Shown: positions 19,053-28,568, numbered from the stretch's first letter. The stretch: DNA of 64,000 nt from WHSO01 sp963732875 (GCA_963732875.1 CAVTBD010000003.1:775573-839572), one strand, 5' to 3'. The notes: a model not told the origin generated them from the letters alone. Translations and numbers: made by a program.

Positions 19053-19496
19053 ATGAAGAAACTCTCCGCCTGTGCCGCGCTCGTTGCGGCGCTGTTCACG
19101 CCCATACTGCCCGCAGGCGCCGCCGACAAGCCGCTTTACGGGGGCGTCACGGCGGTCGAGCTGCCGATGGCGAGCCCGTTGACCGACGTGCTCGGAAGGC
19201 CGCTCGCCTATCCCGTAGGTACACCGGTGGTGAAAGCCTACCGGATCACCGTGCCGCCGGGCGCCGCCACCTCGGTGCACCTCCACGAGGTGCCGCTGTT
19301 CGCCTATATCCTGTCCGGCACCCTCGAGGTGGACTACGGCACCAAGGGCAAGCGCACCTACAAGGCGGGGGACGGCTTCATGGAAGCGGTCGCCTGGTGC
19401 CATCGCGGGCGCGCCGTGGGCGACCGGCCGGCGGTGCTGGTGGCCGCCTATCTCGGCAATGGCACCCTCAAGAATGCGGTGGACTGCCCCAAATAA
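19053..19496 (+). CDS. Secreted cupin-domain protein
   Basis: 147 residues with a signal peptide (MKKLSACAALVAALFTPILPAGAA). A single cupin_2 fold: PPGAATSVHLHEVPLFAYILSG (motif 1, two His) and DGFMEAVAWCHRG (motif 2, with His). Likely a small periplasmic metal-binding beta-barrel; no specific function can be given. GGGAGGGGGATCC precedes the ATG. Followed 34 bases later by a TauD-like dioxygenase in the same direction. Confidence 0.8.
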   Translation: MKKLSACAALVAALFTPILPAGAADKPLYGGVTAVELPMASPLTDVLGRPLAYPVGTPVVKAYRITVPPGAATSVHLHEVPLFAYILSGTLEVDYGTKGKRTYKAGDGFMEAVAWCHRGRAVGDRPAVLVAAYLGNGTLKNAVDCPK

Positions 19497-19530
19497 CGGC
19501 GCGATAAACGGGGCCAAACGGAGGAAACCC

Positions 19531-20607
19531 ATGGTCACCAATACCTACAAGCGCGGCCCGCGCGGCCGCCAGCCTGCCGTGCTCGGCCGACCGCTGGTGG
19601 ACCCCGCCGGCTGGCACGCCGAGGAGCTCGGGCACGACGAGTTCGTGTATCAGTTAAATGATACGGAAATCGGCGAGATCGTGGACGCCGTCGGGCGCAT
19701 CGAGGACCGCGGCATCGCCCTCATGGACGTGACCCGTGCCGATTTCACCCTGCCCGGTTTCGGCCGCACCATGGAACAGGTGGTGCGCGACGAGATGCTG
19801 GAGGGTCGCGGCTTCATCTTCCTGCGCGGCCTGCCGGTCGAGGGCCGCTCGGTGCTGCAGAGCGCCATCGCCCAGTGGGGGCTCGCCACCTACATCGGCC
19901 GCATGCTGCCCCAGAACGCCAAGGGCCACCTGCTCGAGCACGTCAAGTTCGCGGGCGGCGACATCAACGCGCCGACCGGGCGCGGCTACAATTCCGCCGA
20001 CGCGCTCGGCTTCCACTGCGACAGCGCCGACGCGTTCTCGCTAATGTGCCTGCGCGGCGGCAAGTCGGGCGGCGAGCACCGCATCGTCAGCTCGATCACG
20101 GTCTACAACGAGATGCTGAAGCGCCGCCCCGATCTCGCCAGGGAGCTGGAGTTCCACTTCTACCGCACCCGGCGTGGCGAGATTCCGCCGGGCGAGGTGC
20201 CGTTCCACCGCCAGCCGGTGTTCAGCGTCACCGATGGCTACTTCGCTGCGCGCGGGGCGTCGAGCACCATCAAGCGCGCCCAGAAGATGCCGGGCGTGAC
20301 CAAGCTGACGGATATCCAGCAGGAGGCGATTGACTTCTACCAGGTGCTGGCGGGCGAGCTGTCGCTCTACATCGACTGGCATCCGGGCGATATCTCGTTC
20401 GTGCTCAACCACGTCTCGCTGCACGCCCGCACCAGGTACGAGGACTGGCCCGAGCCCGAGCGCAAGCGCCACCTCTTGCGCCTGTGGCTCGACCTCGACG
20501 GCGCCCGCCCGGTCCATCACGAGATCGCCGAGGACATGTCGGGCATCAAGCTGCCCGCCGGGACGGTGCTCAAGACCCCCCTCGACATGACCCCGGTGAC
20601 GGCGTAG
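19531..20607 (+). CDS. TauD/TfdA-family Fe(II)/2-oxoglutarate-dependent dioxygenase
   Basis: 358 residues. The iron facial triad can be seen as H-x-D in ALGFHCDSAD (about residues 162-164) and the distal His in NHVSLHARTRYEDW (His298), with the 2-oxoglutarate-binding Arg in RHLLRLWLDL. Substrate unknown; close members are often called taurine catabolism dioxygenases without proof. Strong ribosome-binding site GGAGGAAACCC before the ATG at 19531. Confidence 0.85.
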   Translation: MVTNTYKRGPRGRQPAVLGRPLVDPAGWHAEELGHDEFVYQLNDTEIGEIVDAVGRIEDRGIALMDVTRADFTLPGFGRTMEQVVRDEMLEGRGFIFLRGLPVEGRSVLQSAIAQWGLATYIGRMLPQNAKGHLLEHVKFAGGDINAPTGRGYNSADALGFHCDSADAFSLMCLRGGKSGGEHRIVSSITVYNEMLKRRPDLARELEFHFYRTRRGEIPPGEVPFHRQPVFSVTDGYFAARGASSTIKRAQKMPGVTKLTDIQQEAIDFYQVLAGELSLYIDWHPGDISFVLNHVSLHARTRYEDWPEPERKRHLLRLWLDLDGARPVHHEIAEDMSGIKLPAGTVLKTPLDMTPVTA

Positions 20608-20630
20608 TTCGACCGGCATTCTTTCTGACT

Positions 20631-20698
20631 CGTCACCCCCGCGAAAGCGGGGGTCCATTTGGCCGCACTTGGATTCCCGCTTGCGCGGGAATGACGAG
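20631..20698. repeat. Short palindromic repeat pair, copy C
   Basis: CGTCACCCCCGCGAAAGCGG then GGGTCCA, facing TGGATTCCCGCTTGCGCGGG then AATGACGAG. This is the best-preserved copy of the repeat pair: each half is a hairpin, and the two halves are in opposite orientation with a short spacer. It lies 24 bases after the dioxygenase stop. Confidence 0.8.
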
Positions 20699-20727
20699 GC
20701 AAAAAAAGCGGCCCCGCAGATTCCGCT

Positions 20728-21218
20728 TGTTCTTGTTACGTTTCTATGTTAGTCTGGCTATCGTCGAATTCGTTCGCTGATGTATCCGTGGACTGCAGCT
20801 CCGGAAACCATCGGCCAAGGGTCCGACAGGCTTTCCGCCCCCTTGGGCGGAGGGCCCGTATCGGAGAGTGCGCGGGCGCTTCCCAGCCGGAGGGCTGCGA
20901 CGTTTCTGCCTCCTCAGGTGCACCTCGGTAAACCGCGTAGCGTCGCAGCAAGGCGGGAGGAAGGCTTAAAAGATGTGGGCGGACTAAACGCTGAAATCCG
21001 AACGGGACACCCCGCGGCAGCTCCCCGTACCACCCCTTACCTCCCAGGGATTCCAGGCGCCAAGGTGGTGTTTCAGCGCCGACGCCCGCGCATGTCCGGT
21101 CTCCGGGCATGCCATGCACCCACGTGATCCGTGCGACAACCAATTCCGGAGCGGCCAGCCGTCGACCGGCCGTCGGCGGCAGACTTGCGGAAAGCCCGGA
21201 AATCCTTTGGATTTTTCC
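20728..21218 (+). ncRNA. Candidate structured non-coding transcript, family not recognised
   Basis: No convincing gene lies between 20608 and 21355; open frames here have no protein-like character. The stretch begins with a promoter-like TTGTTC-N16-TAGTCT (20728-20755) and ends with the hairpin GGAAATCC-TTT-GGATTTTTCC (21198-21218), which resembles an intrinsic terminator. Between them are strong stems: GCTGCGACG/CGTCGCAGC (about 20893-20949) enclosing a GGTGCACC palindrome, an outer CTTCC...GGAAG extension, and CCGCCC-CCTT-GGGCGG near 20835-20850. The long single hairpin with bulges recalls 6S RNA, but I could not match it to 6S, RNase P, SRP or tmRNA signatures. The class is therefore unknown. 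Confidence 0.4.
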
Positions 21219-21300
21219 TCTGGCTGATGGCGTTGCTCCTGTGGATAAGCCAGCCCGTTTAACTGGAAAATACGGGCGAAGGGGCGTATAAACCGCCTTT

Positions 21301-21321
21301 CCGGCCCCGTTTGGGGGCCGG
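21301..21321 (+). promoter_or_regulatory. GC-rich hairpin in the leader of the DAHP synthase gene
   Basis: CCGGCCCC-GTTTG-GGGGCCGG, an 8-base-pair perfect stem about 35 bases before the DAHP synthase start. It has no U-run after it, so it is not a plain terminator. It could be an attenuation or mRNA-stability element for aromatic amino acid synthesis, which is inference only. Confidence 0.35.
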
Positions 21322-21355
21322 ATTCGAACAATTCGGCATGGATGTGAATACCGGA

Positions 21356-22741
21356 ATGGCCCAGAAGTGGACCCCTGCGAGCTGGCGCGCGAAGCCGATC
21401 CTCCAGCAGCCCGAGTGGCCCGATCAGGCCAGGCTCGAGGCTGCCGAGGCGAAGCTGTGCCGGTACCCGCCGCTGGTGTTCGCGGGCGAGGCCCGGCGCC
21501 TGAAGGAGCACCTGGGCCGCGTCGCCGCGGGCAAGGCTTTCCTGCTTCAGGGCGGCGACTGTGCGGAAAGCTTCGCCGAGTTCCACCCCGACAACATCCG
21601 CGACACCTTCCGCGTGCTGCTGCAGATGGCGGTGGTGCTGACCTACGGCGCCGCCTGCCCGGTGGTCAAGGTCGGCCGCATGGCCGGCCAGTTCGCCAAG
21701 CCGCGCTCCGAGGACACCGAGACCCGCGACGGCGTGACCCTGCCGAGCTACCGCGGCGACATGGTCAACGGCATGGATTTCACGCTCGAGGCGCGCACGC
21801 CCGATCCCGAGCGCCTGGTCCAGGCCTACTCGCAGTCGGCGGCGACGCTCAACCTGCTGCGCGCCTTCGCCCAGGGCGGCTTCGCCGACCTGCACCGGGT
21901 GCACCGCTGGAACCTCGGCTTCGTCGAGCGCAGCCCCGAGGGCCAGCGCTACCAGGAGCTCGCCGACCGGCTCGCCGAGACGCTCGCCTTCATGGAGGCC
22001 TGCGGGCTCACCAGCGAGACCACGCCGCAGATCCGCGAGACCGACTTCTTCACCTCCCACGAGGCGCTGCTGCTCGGCTACGAGCAGGCGCTGACGCGCA
22101 TCGATTCGCTCACCGGCGAATGGTACGACTGCTCGGCCCACATGCTGTGGATCGGCGACCGCACGCGCCAGGCCGACAACGCCCAGGTCGAGTTCCTGAG
22201 GGGCGTCAAGAACCCGCTCGGCATGAAGTGCGGGCCCTCGCTTGCGCCGGACGACCTGCTGCGCGTGATGGACACGCTCAACCCGGACAACGAGCCCGGC
22301 CGCCTCACCCTGATCGTGCGCATGGGCGCCGACGAGGTGCAGAAGAAGCTGCCGCCGCTGCTGCGCGCCGTGCAGCGCGAGGGCCGCGTCGTGGTGTGGT
22401 CGTGCGATCCCATGCACGCCAACACCGTGAAGTCGGCCAACGGCTACAAGACCCGCCACGTCGACCGCATCCTGCGCGAGGTGACGGGCTTCTTCGACGT
22501 GCACGCGGCCGAGGGCACCTATGCCGGCGGCGTCCATCTCGAGATGACAGGCCAGGACGTGACCGAATGCGTCGGTGGCGCCCAGGCCATCACCGAGACC
22601 GGCCTCGCCGACCGCTACCACACCCACTGCGACCCGCGGCTCAACGCCAGCCAGGCCATCGAGCTCGCTTTCGTGATCGCCGGAATGCTGAAGAAGGAGC
22701 GTCAGCAGAACGGCGCGTCCCGAATTAAGGTCGCTTCCTGA
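21356..22741 (+). CDS. aroG: Class II 3-deoxy-7-phosphoheptulonate (DAHP) synthase
   Basis: 461 residues. First step of the shikimate pathway (PEP + erythrose-4-P). Class II (plant-like) enzyme, shown by WTPASWRAKPILQQPEWPD, LLQGGDCAESFAEF (the metal-binding Cys), VVKVGRMAGQFAKPRS, and HRWNLGFVERSPEGQRY, with WSCDPMHANT and GGVHLEMTGQDVTECVGG near the C-terminus. I chose ATG 21356, where family homology starts; in-frame ATGs at 21338 and further upstream are possible. A GC-rich hairpin and a long unexplained region lie upstream, so leader-based control is possible. Confidence 0.94.
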   Translation: MAQKWTPASWRAKPILQQPEWPDQARLEAAEAKLCRYPPLVFAGEARRLKEHLGRVAAGKAFLLQGGDCAESFAEFHPDNIRDTFRVLLQMAVVLTYGAACPVVKVGRMAGQFAKPRSEDTETRDGVTLPSYRGDMVNGMDFTLEARTPDPERLVQAYSQSAATLNLLRAFAQGGFADLHRVHRWNLGFVERSPEGQRYQELADRLAETLAFMEACGLTSETTPQIRETDFFTSHEALLLGYEQALTRIDSLTGEWYDCSAHMLWIGDRTRQADNAQVEFLRGVKNPLGMKCGPSLAPDDLLRVMDTLNPDNEPGRLTLIVRMGADEVQKKLPPLLRAVQREGRVVVWSCDPMHANTVKSANGYKTRHVDRILREVTGFFDVHAAEGTYAGGVHLEMTGQDVTECVGGAQAITETGLADRYHTHCDPRLNASQAIELAFVIAGMLKKERQQNGASRIKVAS

Positions 22742-22842
22742 CAGGGACGTTTTTCCGAGGCTACGGGCTGCGGGGAACGTCCCCGCCGCGGCTTTCCGCG
22801 TATCCGCGTTTCGGCTTTTTCGAGTGACGAGCAAGTGAGCAC

Positions 22843-24549
22843 ATGACCGACCGACTGACCATAGGACTGGCCCAGATCGACCCCACCGTGGGCGATCTTG
22901 CCGGCAATGTGCGTCTGATCGCCGACGCGCGCCGCAAGGGCGCCGCGGCCGGCTGCGATCTCGTCATGACGACCGAGCTCGCGGTCGCCGGCTACCCGCC
23001 CGAGGATCTGGTGATGAAGCCGATCTTCCTCGACGCGGTGGCCGACGCGGTGGCGACGCTCGCGCGCGAGACCGCCTCGGGCCCGGCCCTGCTGGTGGGC
23101 GCGCCGTGGCGCTGCGATGGGGGCGGGGGTCGTGTTGACGGAGGAAGTTCCGACGGCAAGCCGTGCAATGCGGCGCTGCTGCTGGCCGACGGCAAGGTCG
23201 CGGGCGTCGCTCTCAAGCACGACCTGCCCAACTACGGCGTGTTCGACGAGAAGCGCGTGTTCGCGCCCGGCCCCCTGCCGGCGCCGCTGGAATTCCGCGG
23301 CGCGCGCCTCGGCGTGCTGGTGTGCGAGGACATGTGGACGGCGGCGCCCGCGCGTCACCTCGCGGAAGCCGGGGCGGAGGCGCTGTTGGTCATCAACGGC
23401 TCGCCGTTCGAGACCGACAAGACCAACGTGCGCTTCGGCCTCGCTACCGAGCGGGTGAAGGAGACCGGCCTGCCGCTGCTCTACGTCAACCAGGTGGGTG
23501 GCCAGGACGAGCTGGTGTTCGACGGCGTCAGCTTCGCCCTCGACGCGGCCGGCAGCGAGGTCGCGCGGCTCGCCGGTTTCGCCCCGGATTTCCAGGCCGT
23601 TTCCCTGGTGCGCAAGGGCAATACCCTGGTGCCCGAGGGCGGTTTGGTGACGCCGGCGCTCGTGCCGCTCGCCGCGATCTACCAAGCGATGGTGCTGGGC
23701 TTGCGCGATTATGTGAACAAGAACCACTTCCCGGGCGTGCTGATCGGACTTTCGGGCGGGATCGATTCGGCGATCTCGGCCTTGGTGGCGGTCGATGCGC
23801 TGGGTGCCGACCGGGTCCGTTGCGTGATGATGCCGTCACCCTATACCTCGCGCGACAGCCTCGAGGACGCGGCTGGTCTCGCCACCAACCTCGGGGTGAG
23901 GCTCGACAACATCGCCATCACGCCGGCCATGAAGGCGTTCGACGAGATGCTGGGCGAGGTGTTCGCCGGCCGCAACCGCGATACCACCGAGGAGAACGTC
24001 CAGGCGCGCGCGCGCGGTATCACCCTGATGGCGCTTTCCAACAAGTTCGGCCATATGGTGCTGTCCACCGGCAACAAGTCGGAGATGTCGGTCGGCTACG
24101 CGACCCTCTATGGCGACATGTGCGGCGGCTATTCGGTGCTCAAGGATGTCTACAAGACCACCGTCTACGCGCTGAGCAACTGGCGCAACGAGAACATGCC
24201 GGCGGGCGGCCTCGGCCCCTCGGGCGCGGTGATGCCGCACCATATCATCACCCGCGCGCCGTCCGCCGAGCTCAAGCCCGACCAGACCGACCAGGACAGC
24301 CTGCCGCCCTACGATGTGCTCGACGACATCCTCAAGTGCCTGGTGGAGGGCGACCTCGCCATCTCCGACATCGTCGCGCGCGGCCACGACCGCGACACGG
24401 TGATGAAGGTTTGGCGCATGGTCAACATCGCCGAATATAAGCGTCGCCAGGCGCCCCCGGGCGTCAAGATCACGCGCCGCTCGTTCGGCCGCGACCGGCG
24501 CTACCCGATCACCAATGCGTTTTCCGGCGCAGGTCCGGGCGACGGCTGA
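22843..24549 (+). CDS. nadE: Glutamine-dependent NAD+ synthetase
   Basis: 568 residues, two domains. N-terminal nitrilase-type glutaminase (about 1-265) with triad Glu45 (TTELAVAGYPPEDL), Lys125 (LKHDLPNYGVFDE) and Cys161 (VLVCEDMW). C-terminal NAD synthase (about 285-568) with PP-loop LSGGIDSA (304-310), MPSPYTSRDSLEDA and LSTGNKSEMSVGY. Last step of NAD biosynthesis. A small Gly/Asp-rich insert (CDGGGGRVDGGSSDG) follows residue 90. About 100 bases after the DAHP synthase gene and before cysS. Confidence 0.96.
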   Translation: MTDRLTIGLAQIDPTVGDLAGNVRLIADARRKGAAAGCDLVMTTELAVAGYPPEDLVMKPIFLDAVADAVATLARETASGPALLVGAPWRCDGGGGRVDGGSSDGKPCNAALLLADGKVAGVALKHDLPNYGVFDEKRVFAPGPLPAPLEFRGARLGVLVCEDMWTAAPARHLAEAGAEALLVINGSPFETDKTNVRFGLATERVKETGLPLLYVNQVGGQDELVFDGVSFALDAAGSEVARLAGFAPDFQAVSLVRKGNTLVPEGGLVTPALVPLAAIYQAMVLGLRDYVNKNHFPGVLIGLSGGIDSAISALVAVDALGADRVRCVMMPSPYTSRDSLEDAAGLATNLGVRLDNIAITPAMKAFDEMLGEVFAGRNRDTTEENVQARARGITLMALSNKFGHMVLSTGNKSEMSVGYATLYGDMCGGYSVLKDVYKTTVYALSNWRNENMPAGGLGPSGAVMPHHIITRAPSAELKPDQTDQDSLPPYDVLDDILKCLVEGDLAISDIVARGHDRDTVMKVWRMVNIAEYKRRQAPPGVKITRRSFGRDRRYPITNAFSGAGPGDG

Positions 24550-24612
24550 GGTGGACCCCGGCCGGCCGATCTGCTAACCCTTGAACCCTTTGAACGAAAA
24601 GGCAAAACGCGC

Positions 24613-26037
24613 GTGACCATCCGGCTCCACAACACGCTCACCCGGCGCAAGGAGGACTTCGTCCCCCTCGATCCGGGCCACGTGCGCATGTATGTGTGCG
24701 GGCCGACGGTCTATGATCGCGCGCATATCGGCAATGCGCGCCCGGTAGTGGTGTTCGACGTGCTCTATCGCCTGCTCAAGGCGACGTATCCGCGCGTGAC
24801 CTATGTCCGCAACATCACCGACGTCGACGACAAGATCATCAACGCAGCGCGCGAGCGCGGCATCGCGATCGACACGCTGACGCGCGAGACCACCGAGGCG
24901 TTCCACGCCGACATGGCCGAGCTCGGCGCCCTGCCGCCCGACGTGGAGCCGCGCGCGACCCGGCATATCGGCCAGATGATCGCCATGATCGAAAAGCTGA
25001 TCGCGTCGGGTCACGCCTACGCGGTCGACGAGTCCTCAAGCGGCGGAGCGGCAGGGCAAAGGAAGGCCCATGTGCTGTTCAACGTGCCTTCCATGCCCGA
25101 CTACGGGCGTCTCGCCAACCGCGACCGGCGCGAGATGATCGCGGGCGCCCGGGTCGAGGTCGCGCCTTACAAGAAGGACCCGTCGGACTTCGTGCTGTGG
25201 AAGCCGTCCACCTCCGACCAGCCCGGCTGGGACAGCCCGTGGGGGCGCGGCCGGCCCGGCTGGCACATCGAATGCTCGGCCATGTCGGAAGCGCATCTCG
25301 GCGACAGCTTCGACATCCACGGCGGTGGGCTCGACCTGATCTTCCCGCACCACGAGAACGAGATCGCCCAGTCGACCTGTGCCCACGACGGCGCGCCGTT
25401 CGTGCGCTACTGGCTGCACAACGGCTACCTCACGGTCAACGGCGAGAAGATGTCGAAGTCGCTCGGCAACTTCTTCACCGTGCGCGAGCTCTTGGACAAG
25501 GCACCGGGCGAGGCGATCCGCTTCTGCCTGCTCGGCACCCATTATCGCCAGCCGCTCGACTGGACTCTCGACGGTCTGGCCGAGGCGAAGCGCGGCCTCG
25601 ACCGGCTCTATGGCGCCCTGCGCGGCGCCTGCGACATCAAGGCCGCTCCTGCCGAAGTGCCGGTGGGGGTACGTGCCGCGCTCGAGGACGACATCAACAC
25701 GCCGCTCGCCATCGCCCAGCTCCACGAAACTGCGACCGCCCTCAACAAGGCGGTGCCCAACGAGGAGCGCGCGGCCCTCAAGGGCGCGCTGGTGGCGGGG
25801 GGCGCGCTGGTGGGCCTGTTGCAGCAGGATCCCGAGGCCTGGTTCAAGTGGGGACCGGAAGGCGAGGGTGCCAGCGGCCTCGGGGAGGCCGAGATCGCGG
25901 CCCTGATCGAGGCCCGCGCCAAGGCGCGCAAGGACAGGAATTTCGTCGAAGCCGACCGCATCCGCGATGAGCTCGCGGCGGCGGGCGTGGTCCTGGAAGA
26001 CAAGGCCGACGGCACCATCTGGAGGCGTGCGGGCTGA
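24613..26037 (+). CDS. cysS: Cysteinyl-tRNA synthetase
   Basis: 474 residues, class I. GTG start. Zinc ligand Cys29 in MYVCGPTVYD, HIGH variant RAHIGNAR (38-40), further zinc ligands in WHIECSAMSEAHLG and FPHHENEIAQS, and KMSKS at 279-283 (GEKMSKSLGNF). The C-terminal helical domain ends DRIRDELAAAGVVLEDKADG and TIWRR. Essential. An insert SSSGGAAGQRKAH near residue 140 is longer than in E. coli but common in alphaproteobacteria. cimA begins 22 bases downstream. Confidence 0.97.
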   Translation: MTIRLHNTLTRRKEDFVPLDPGHVRMYVCGPTVYDRAHIGNARPVVVFDVLYRLLKATYPRVTYVRNITDVDDKIINAARERGIAIDTLTRETTEAFHADMAELGALPPDVEPRATRHIGQMIAMIEKLIASGHAYAVDESSSGGAAGQRKAHVLFNVPSMPDYGRLANRDRREMIAGARVEVAPYKKDPSDFVLWKPSTSDQPGWDSPWGRGRPGWHIECSAMSEAHLGDSFDIHGGGLDLIFPHHENEIAQSTCAHDGAPFVRYWLHNGYLTVNGEKMSKSLGNFFTVRELLDKAPGEAIRFCLLGTHYRQPLDWTLDGLAEAKRGLDRLYGALRGACDIKAAPAEVPVGVRAALEDDINTPLAIAQLHETATALNKAVPNEERAALKGALVAGGALVGLLQQDPEAWFKWGPEGEGASGLGEAEIAALIEARAKARKDRNFVEADRIRDELAAAGVVLEDKADGTIWRRAG

Positions 26038-26059
26038 GCGGGCCGGCGGGAACAGGAAG

Positions 26060-27652
26060 ATGAGCGACAAACGCATCTATCTCTACAATTCGACACTGCG
26101 CGACGGGGCGCAGACCCAGGGCGTCGACTTCAACGTCAACGACAAGATCGCGATCGCGCGCGCGCTCGACGAGCTTGGTATCGACTACGTCGAGGGCGGC
26201 TGGCCCGGTGCGAACCCGACCGACGACGCGTTCTTCGCCGACCTGCCGAAGCTCGACCATGCCCGCATCACGGCCTTCGGCATGACGCGCCGCGCCGGGC
26301 GCTCGGCCGATAACGACCCCGGCCTGACCGCGCTGTTCGGCACTGGCGCGCGCACGGTCTGCATGGTGGGCAAGACCTGGGATTTCCAGGTCAAGGTCGC
26401 GCTCGGCATCGGCATGGACGAGAACCTCGCCATGATCGGCGACAGCGTGAAGCTCGCGGCGAAGAAGATGGACGAGGTGCTGTTCGACGCCGAGCATTTC
26501 TTCGACGGCTACAAGTCCGATCCGGACTATGCGCTCAAATGCGCGGAGACGGCCTATAAGGCGGGCGCGCGCTGGGTGGTGCTGTGCGACACCAACGGCG
26601 GCTCGCTGCCCGACGAGGTGGAAAAGATCGTGGGCGAGGTCGCCAAGCGCATCCCGGGCGACCACCTCGGCATCCATTGCCACAACGACACCGAGAACGC
26701 GGTGGCCAACTCGCTCGCCGCCGTGCGCGCGGGCGCGCGCCAGGTGCAGGGCACCCTCAACGGGCTCGGCGAGCGCTGCGGCAACGCCAACCTGATCTCG
26801 ATCCTGCCGAGCCTCATGCTCAAGATGGGCTTCGAGACCGGCGTCAGCGCGGAAGAGCTGGCGCGCCTCACCCATACCTCGCGGCTGCTCGACGAGCGCC
26901 TCAACCGCGCGCCCAATCGCCACGCCGCCTATGTCGGCGAGGCGGCCTTCGCCCACAAGGGCGGGCTCCACGTCTCGGCGGTGGAGAAGGATCCGCGCTG
27001 CTACGAGCACATCCCGCCCGAAGCGGTCGGCAACGAGCGCCACATCGTAGTCTCCGACCAGGCCGGGCGCGCCAACGTGATCTCGCGCCTGCGCGAGGTC
27101 GGCATCGACATTCCCGCGGGCGATCCCCGGATCGGCAAGCTGGTCGAGGAGGTCAAGGCGCGCGAATACGACGGCTACGCCTACGACGGTGCCGAGGCCA
27201 GCTTCGAGCTGCTGGCCCGGCACGCCCTCGAAAGCGTGCCGGAATACTTCCGGTTGAGCTCGTTCCGGGTGCTCGACGAGCGGCGCTGGAACGCGCGCGG
27301 GCGGCTGGTGACGCTGTCCGAGGCCACCATCAAGGTCGAGGTCAAGGGCGCGCACACCATGACCGTCGCGGAAGGCAACGGCCCGGTGAACGCGCTGGAC
27401 AACGCGCTGCGCAAGGCGCTGGTGCCGGCCTATGCCGAGCTCGAAGACATGCGGCTGGTGGACTACAAGGTGCGCATCCTGACCCCGGGCGAGGGCACCA
27501 AGGCGGTCACCCGCGTCGTCATCGAGAGCGTCGACGGCACGGGCCGGCGCTGGTCCACGGTCGGCGTTTCCACCAACGTGATCGACGCGTCCTTCAACGC
27601 GCTCTATGACGCGATCACCTATAAATTGTTCAGCGCCGGTGCGCGCGCCTGA
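26060..27652 (+). CDS. cimA: (R)-citramalate synthase
   Basis: 530 residues. Condenses pyruvate and acetyl-CoA to citramalate for isoleucine synthesis; relative of 2-isopropylmalate synthase. DRE-TIM barrel: NSTLRDGAQTQGVDFNVNDK (11-30), GGWPGANPTDDAFF, LCDTNGG, GIHCHNDTENAVANSL (His206, His208 metal ligands), GLGERCGNANL. The C-terminal regulatory LeuA_dimer-type domain begins near 395. The GGWPGxNPTD signature supports CimA over LeuA. AGGAAG precedes the ATG. The trmJ-like start overlaps its 3' end by 14 bases. Confidence 0.94.
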   Translation: MSDKRIYLYNSTLRDGAQTQGVDFNVNDKIAIARALDELGIDYVEGGWPGANPTDDAFFADLPKLDHARITAFGMTRRAGRSADNDPGLTALFGTGARTVCMVGKTWDFQVKVALGIGMDENLAMIGDSVKLAAKKMDEVLFDAEHFFDGYKSDPDYALKCAETAYKAGARWVVLCDTNGGSLPDEVEKIVGEVAKRIPGDHLGIHCHNDTENAVANSLAAVRAGARQVQGTLNGLGERCGNANLISILPSLMLKMGFETGVSAEELARLTHTSRLLDERLNRAPNRHAAYVGEAAFAHKGGLHVSAVEKDPRCYEHIPPEAVGNERHIVVSDQAGRANVISRLREVGIDIPAGDPRIGKLVEEVKAREYDGYAYDGAEASFELLARHALESVPEYFRLSSFRVLDERRWNARGRLVTLSEATIKVEVKGAHTMTVAEGNGPVNALDNALRKALVPAYAELEDMRLVDYKVRILTPGEGTKAVTRVVIESVDGTGRRWSTVGVSTNVIDASFNALYDAITYKLFSAGARA

Positions 27653-28568
27653 GGGCCAAGGCGCCCCGGTCGGGGGCAAGCGTCCACCGCGCTCGCGCCG
27701 TGCCGGCAAGGCGGGCGTGAAGGCGCTCGCCGAAGGCGCGTCCGACCAGCCAATCGTCATCCTCGACCATCCCCAGCTCGGCGAGAACATCGGCTTCGCC
27801 GCGCGCGCCATGCTCAACTGCGGGCTGGTGCATTTGCGCGTGGTGGCGCCGCGCGAGGGCTTTCCCAACGACCGCGCCATCGCCGCCGCCGCCGGGGCGA
27901 CCTCGGTGCTGGAGGCGGCGCGGGTATTCGACACGCTTGCCGAGGCAACCGCCGATCTCACTCGAGTTTACGCCACCACCGGCCGGCCGCGCGACATGCG
28001 CAAGCCGGTGTTCACGGCGCGCAGCGGCGCCGCCGACATCGTCGGCACCATCGCGCGGGGCGGAAAGGTCGGCATCGTCTATGGGCGCGAGCGCACCGGG
28101 CTCGAGAACGACGACATCTCGCGCGCCGACGCGATCATCGAGGTGCCGCTCAACCCCGAGTTTCCTTCCCTCAACCTCGCCCAGGCGGTGCTGCTGACCG
28201 CCTACGAATGGCGCGTCGCGGCTCTGGGCGAAGGTGAGCCCGTCCGCACCGGTGGTCCCGAGTCGCCGCCCGCCAGCGCCGGCGAGATGGCGTCCCTGTT
28301 CGAGCACCTGGAAGGGGAGCTCGACCAGGCTGGGTTCTTCTTTCCGCCCGAGAAGGCGCCGCGCATGGTCCGGAACCTGCGCAGCCTGCTGCTGCGCGCC
28401 GAGCTCTCGGCGCAGGAGGTCCGCACGCTGCGCGGCGTGGTCAAGGCGCTCTCGGGCAATAAGGGCAAGCGGCCCTGGGAGAAGCTCGAAAAGCCGGAAA
28501 AGCCCGAAAAACCAAGGGATTTCAGGATGTCCCGAAGGCCCCGGCGGGGGCCGGCCAGCGGCGATTGA
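27639..28568 (+). CDS. trmJ: tRNA/rRNA 2'-O-methyltransferase of the TrmJ (SPOUT) family
   Basis: 309 residues from a GTG at 27639 that overlaps cimA. SpoU/SPOUT knot: DHPQLGENIGFAARAMLNCG (motif 1), KVGIVYGRERTGLENDD (motif 2) and PLNPEFPSLNLAQAVLL (motif 3). TrmJ methylates position 32 of several tRNAs. The C-terminal region (about 210-270) is the helical TrmJ extension. The tail is Lys/Pro/Glu-rich with KPEKPEKP repeats and may be disordered. About 140 bases before rpsD. Confidence 0.9.
   Translation: MRAPEGQGAPVGGKRPPRSRRAGKAGVKALAEGASDQPIVILDHPQLGENIGFAARAMLNCGLVHLRVVAPREGFPNDRAIAAAAGATSVLEAARVFDTLAEATADLTRVYATTGRPRDMRKPVFTARSGAADIVGTIARGGKVGIVYGRERTGLENDDISRADAIIEVPLNPEFPSLNLAQAVLLTAYEWRVAALGEGEPVRTGGPESPPASAGEMASLFEHLEGELDQAGFFFPPEKAPRMVRNLRSLLLRAELSAQEVRTLRGVVKALSGNKGKRPWEKLEKPEKPEKPRDFRMSRRPRRGPASGD

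Noticed and set aside
20736..21143. Protein-coding gene on either strand in the structured region
   Set aside because: The frames lack ribosome-binding sites, family motifs and believable composition; strong RNA stems explain the sequence better.
20780..21218. tmRNA, RNase P RNA or SRP RNA
   Set aside because: I looked for the tag-coding AACGACAAC, the GAGGAAAGTCC of RNase P and the GGAAGG-loop of SRP RNA and found none.
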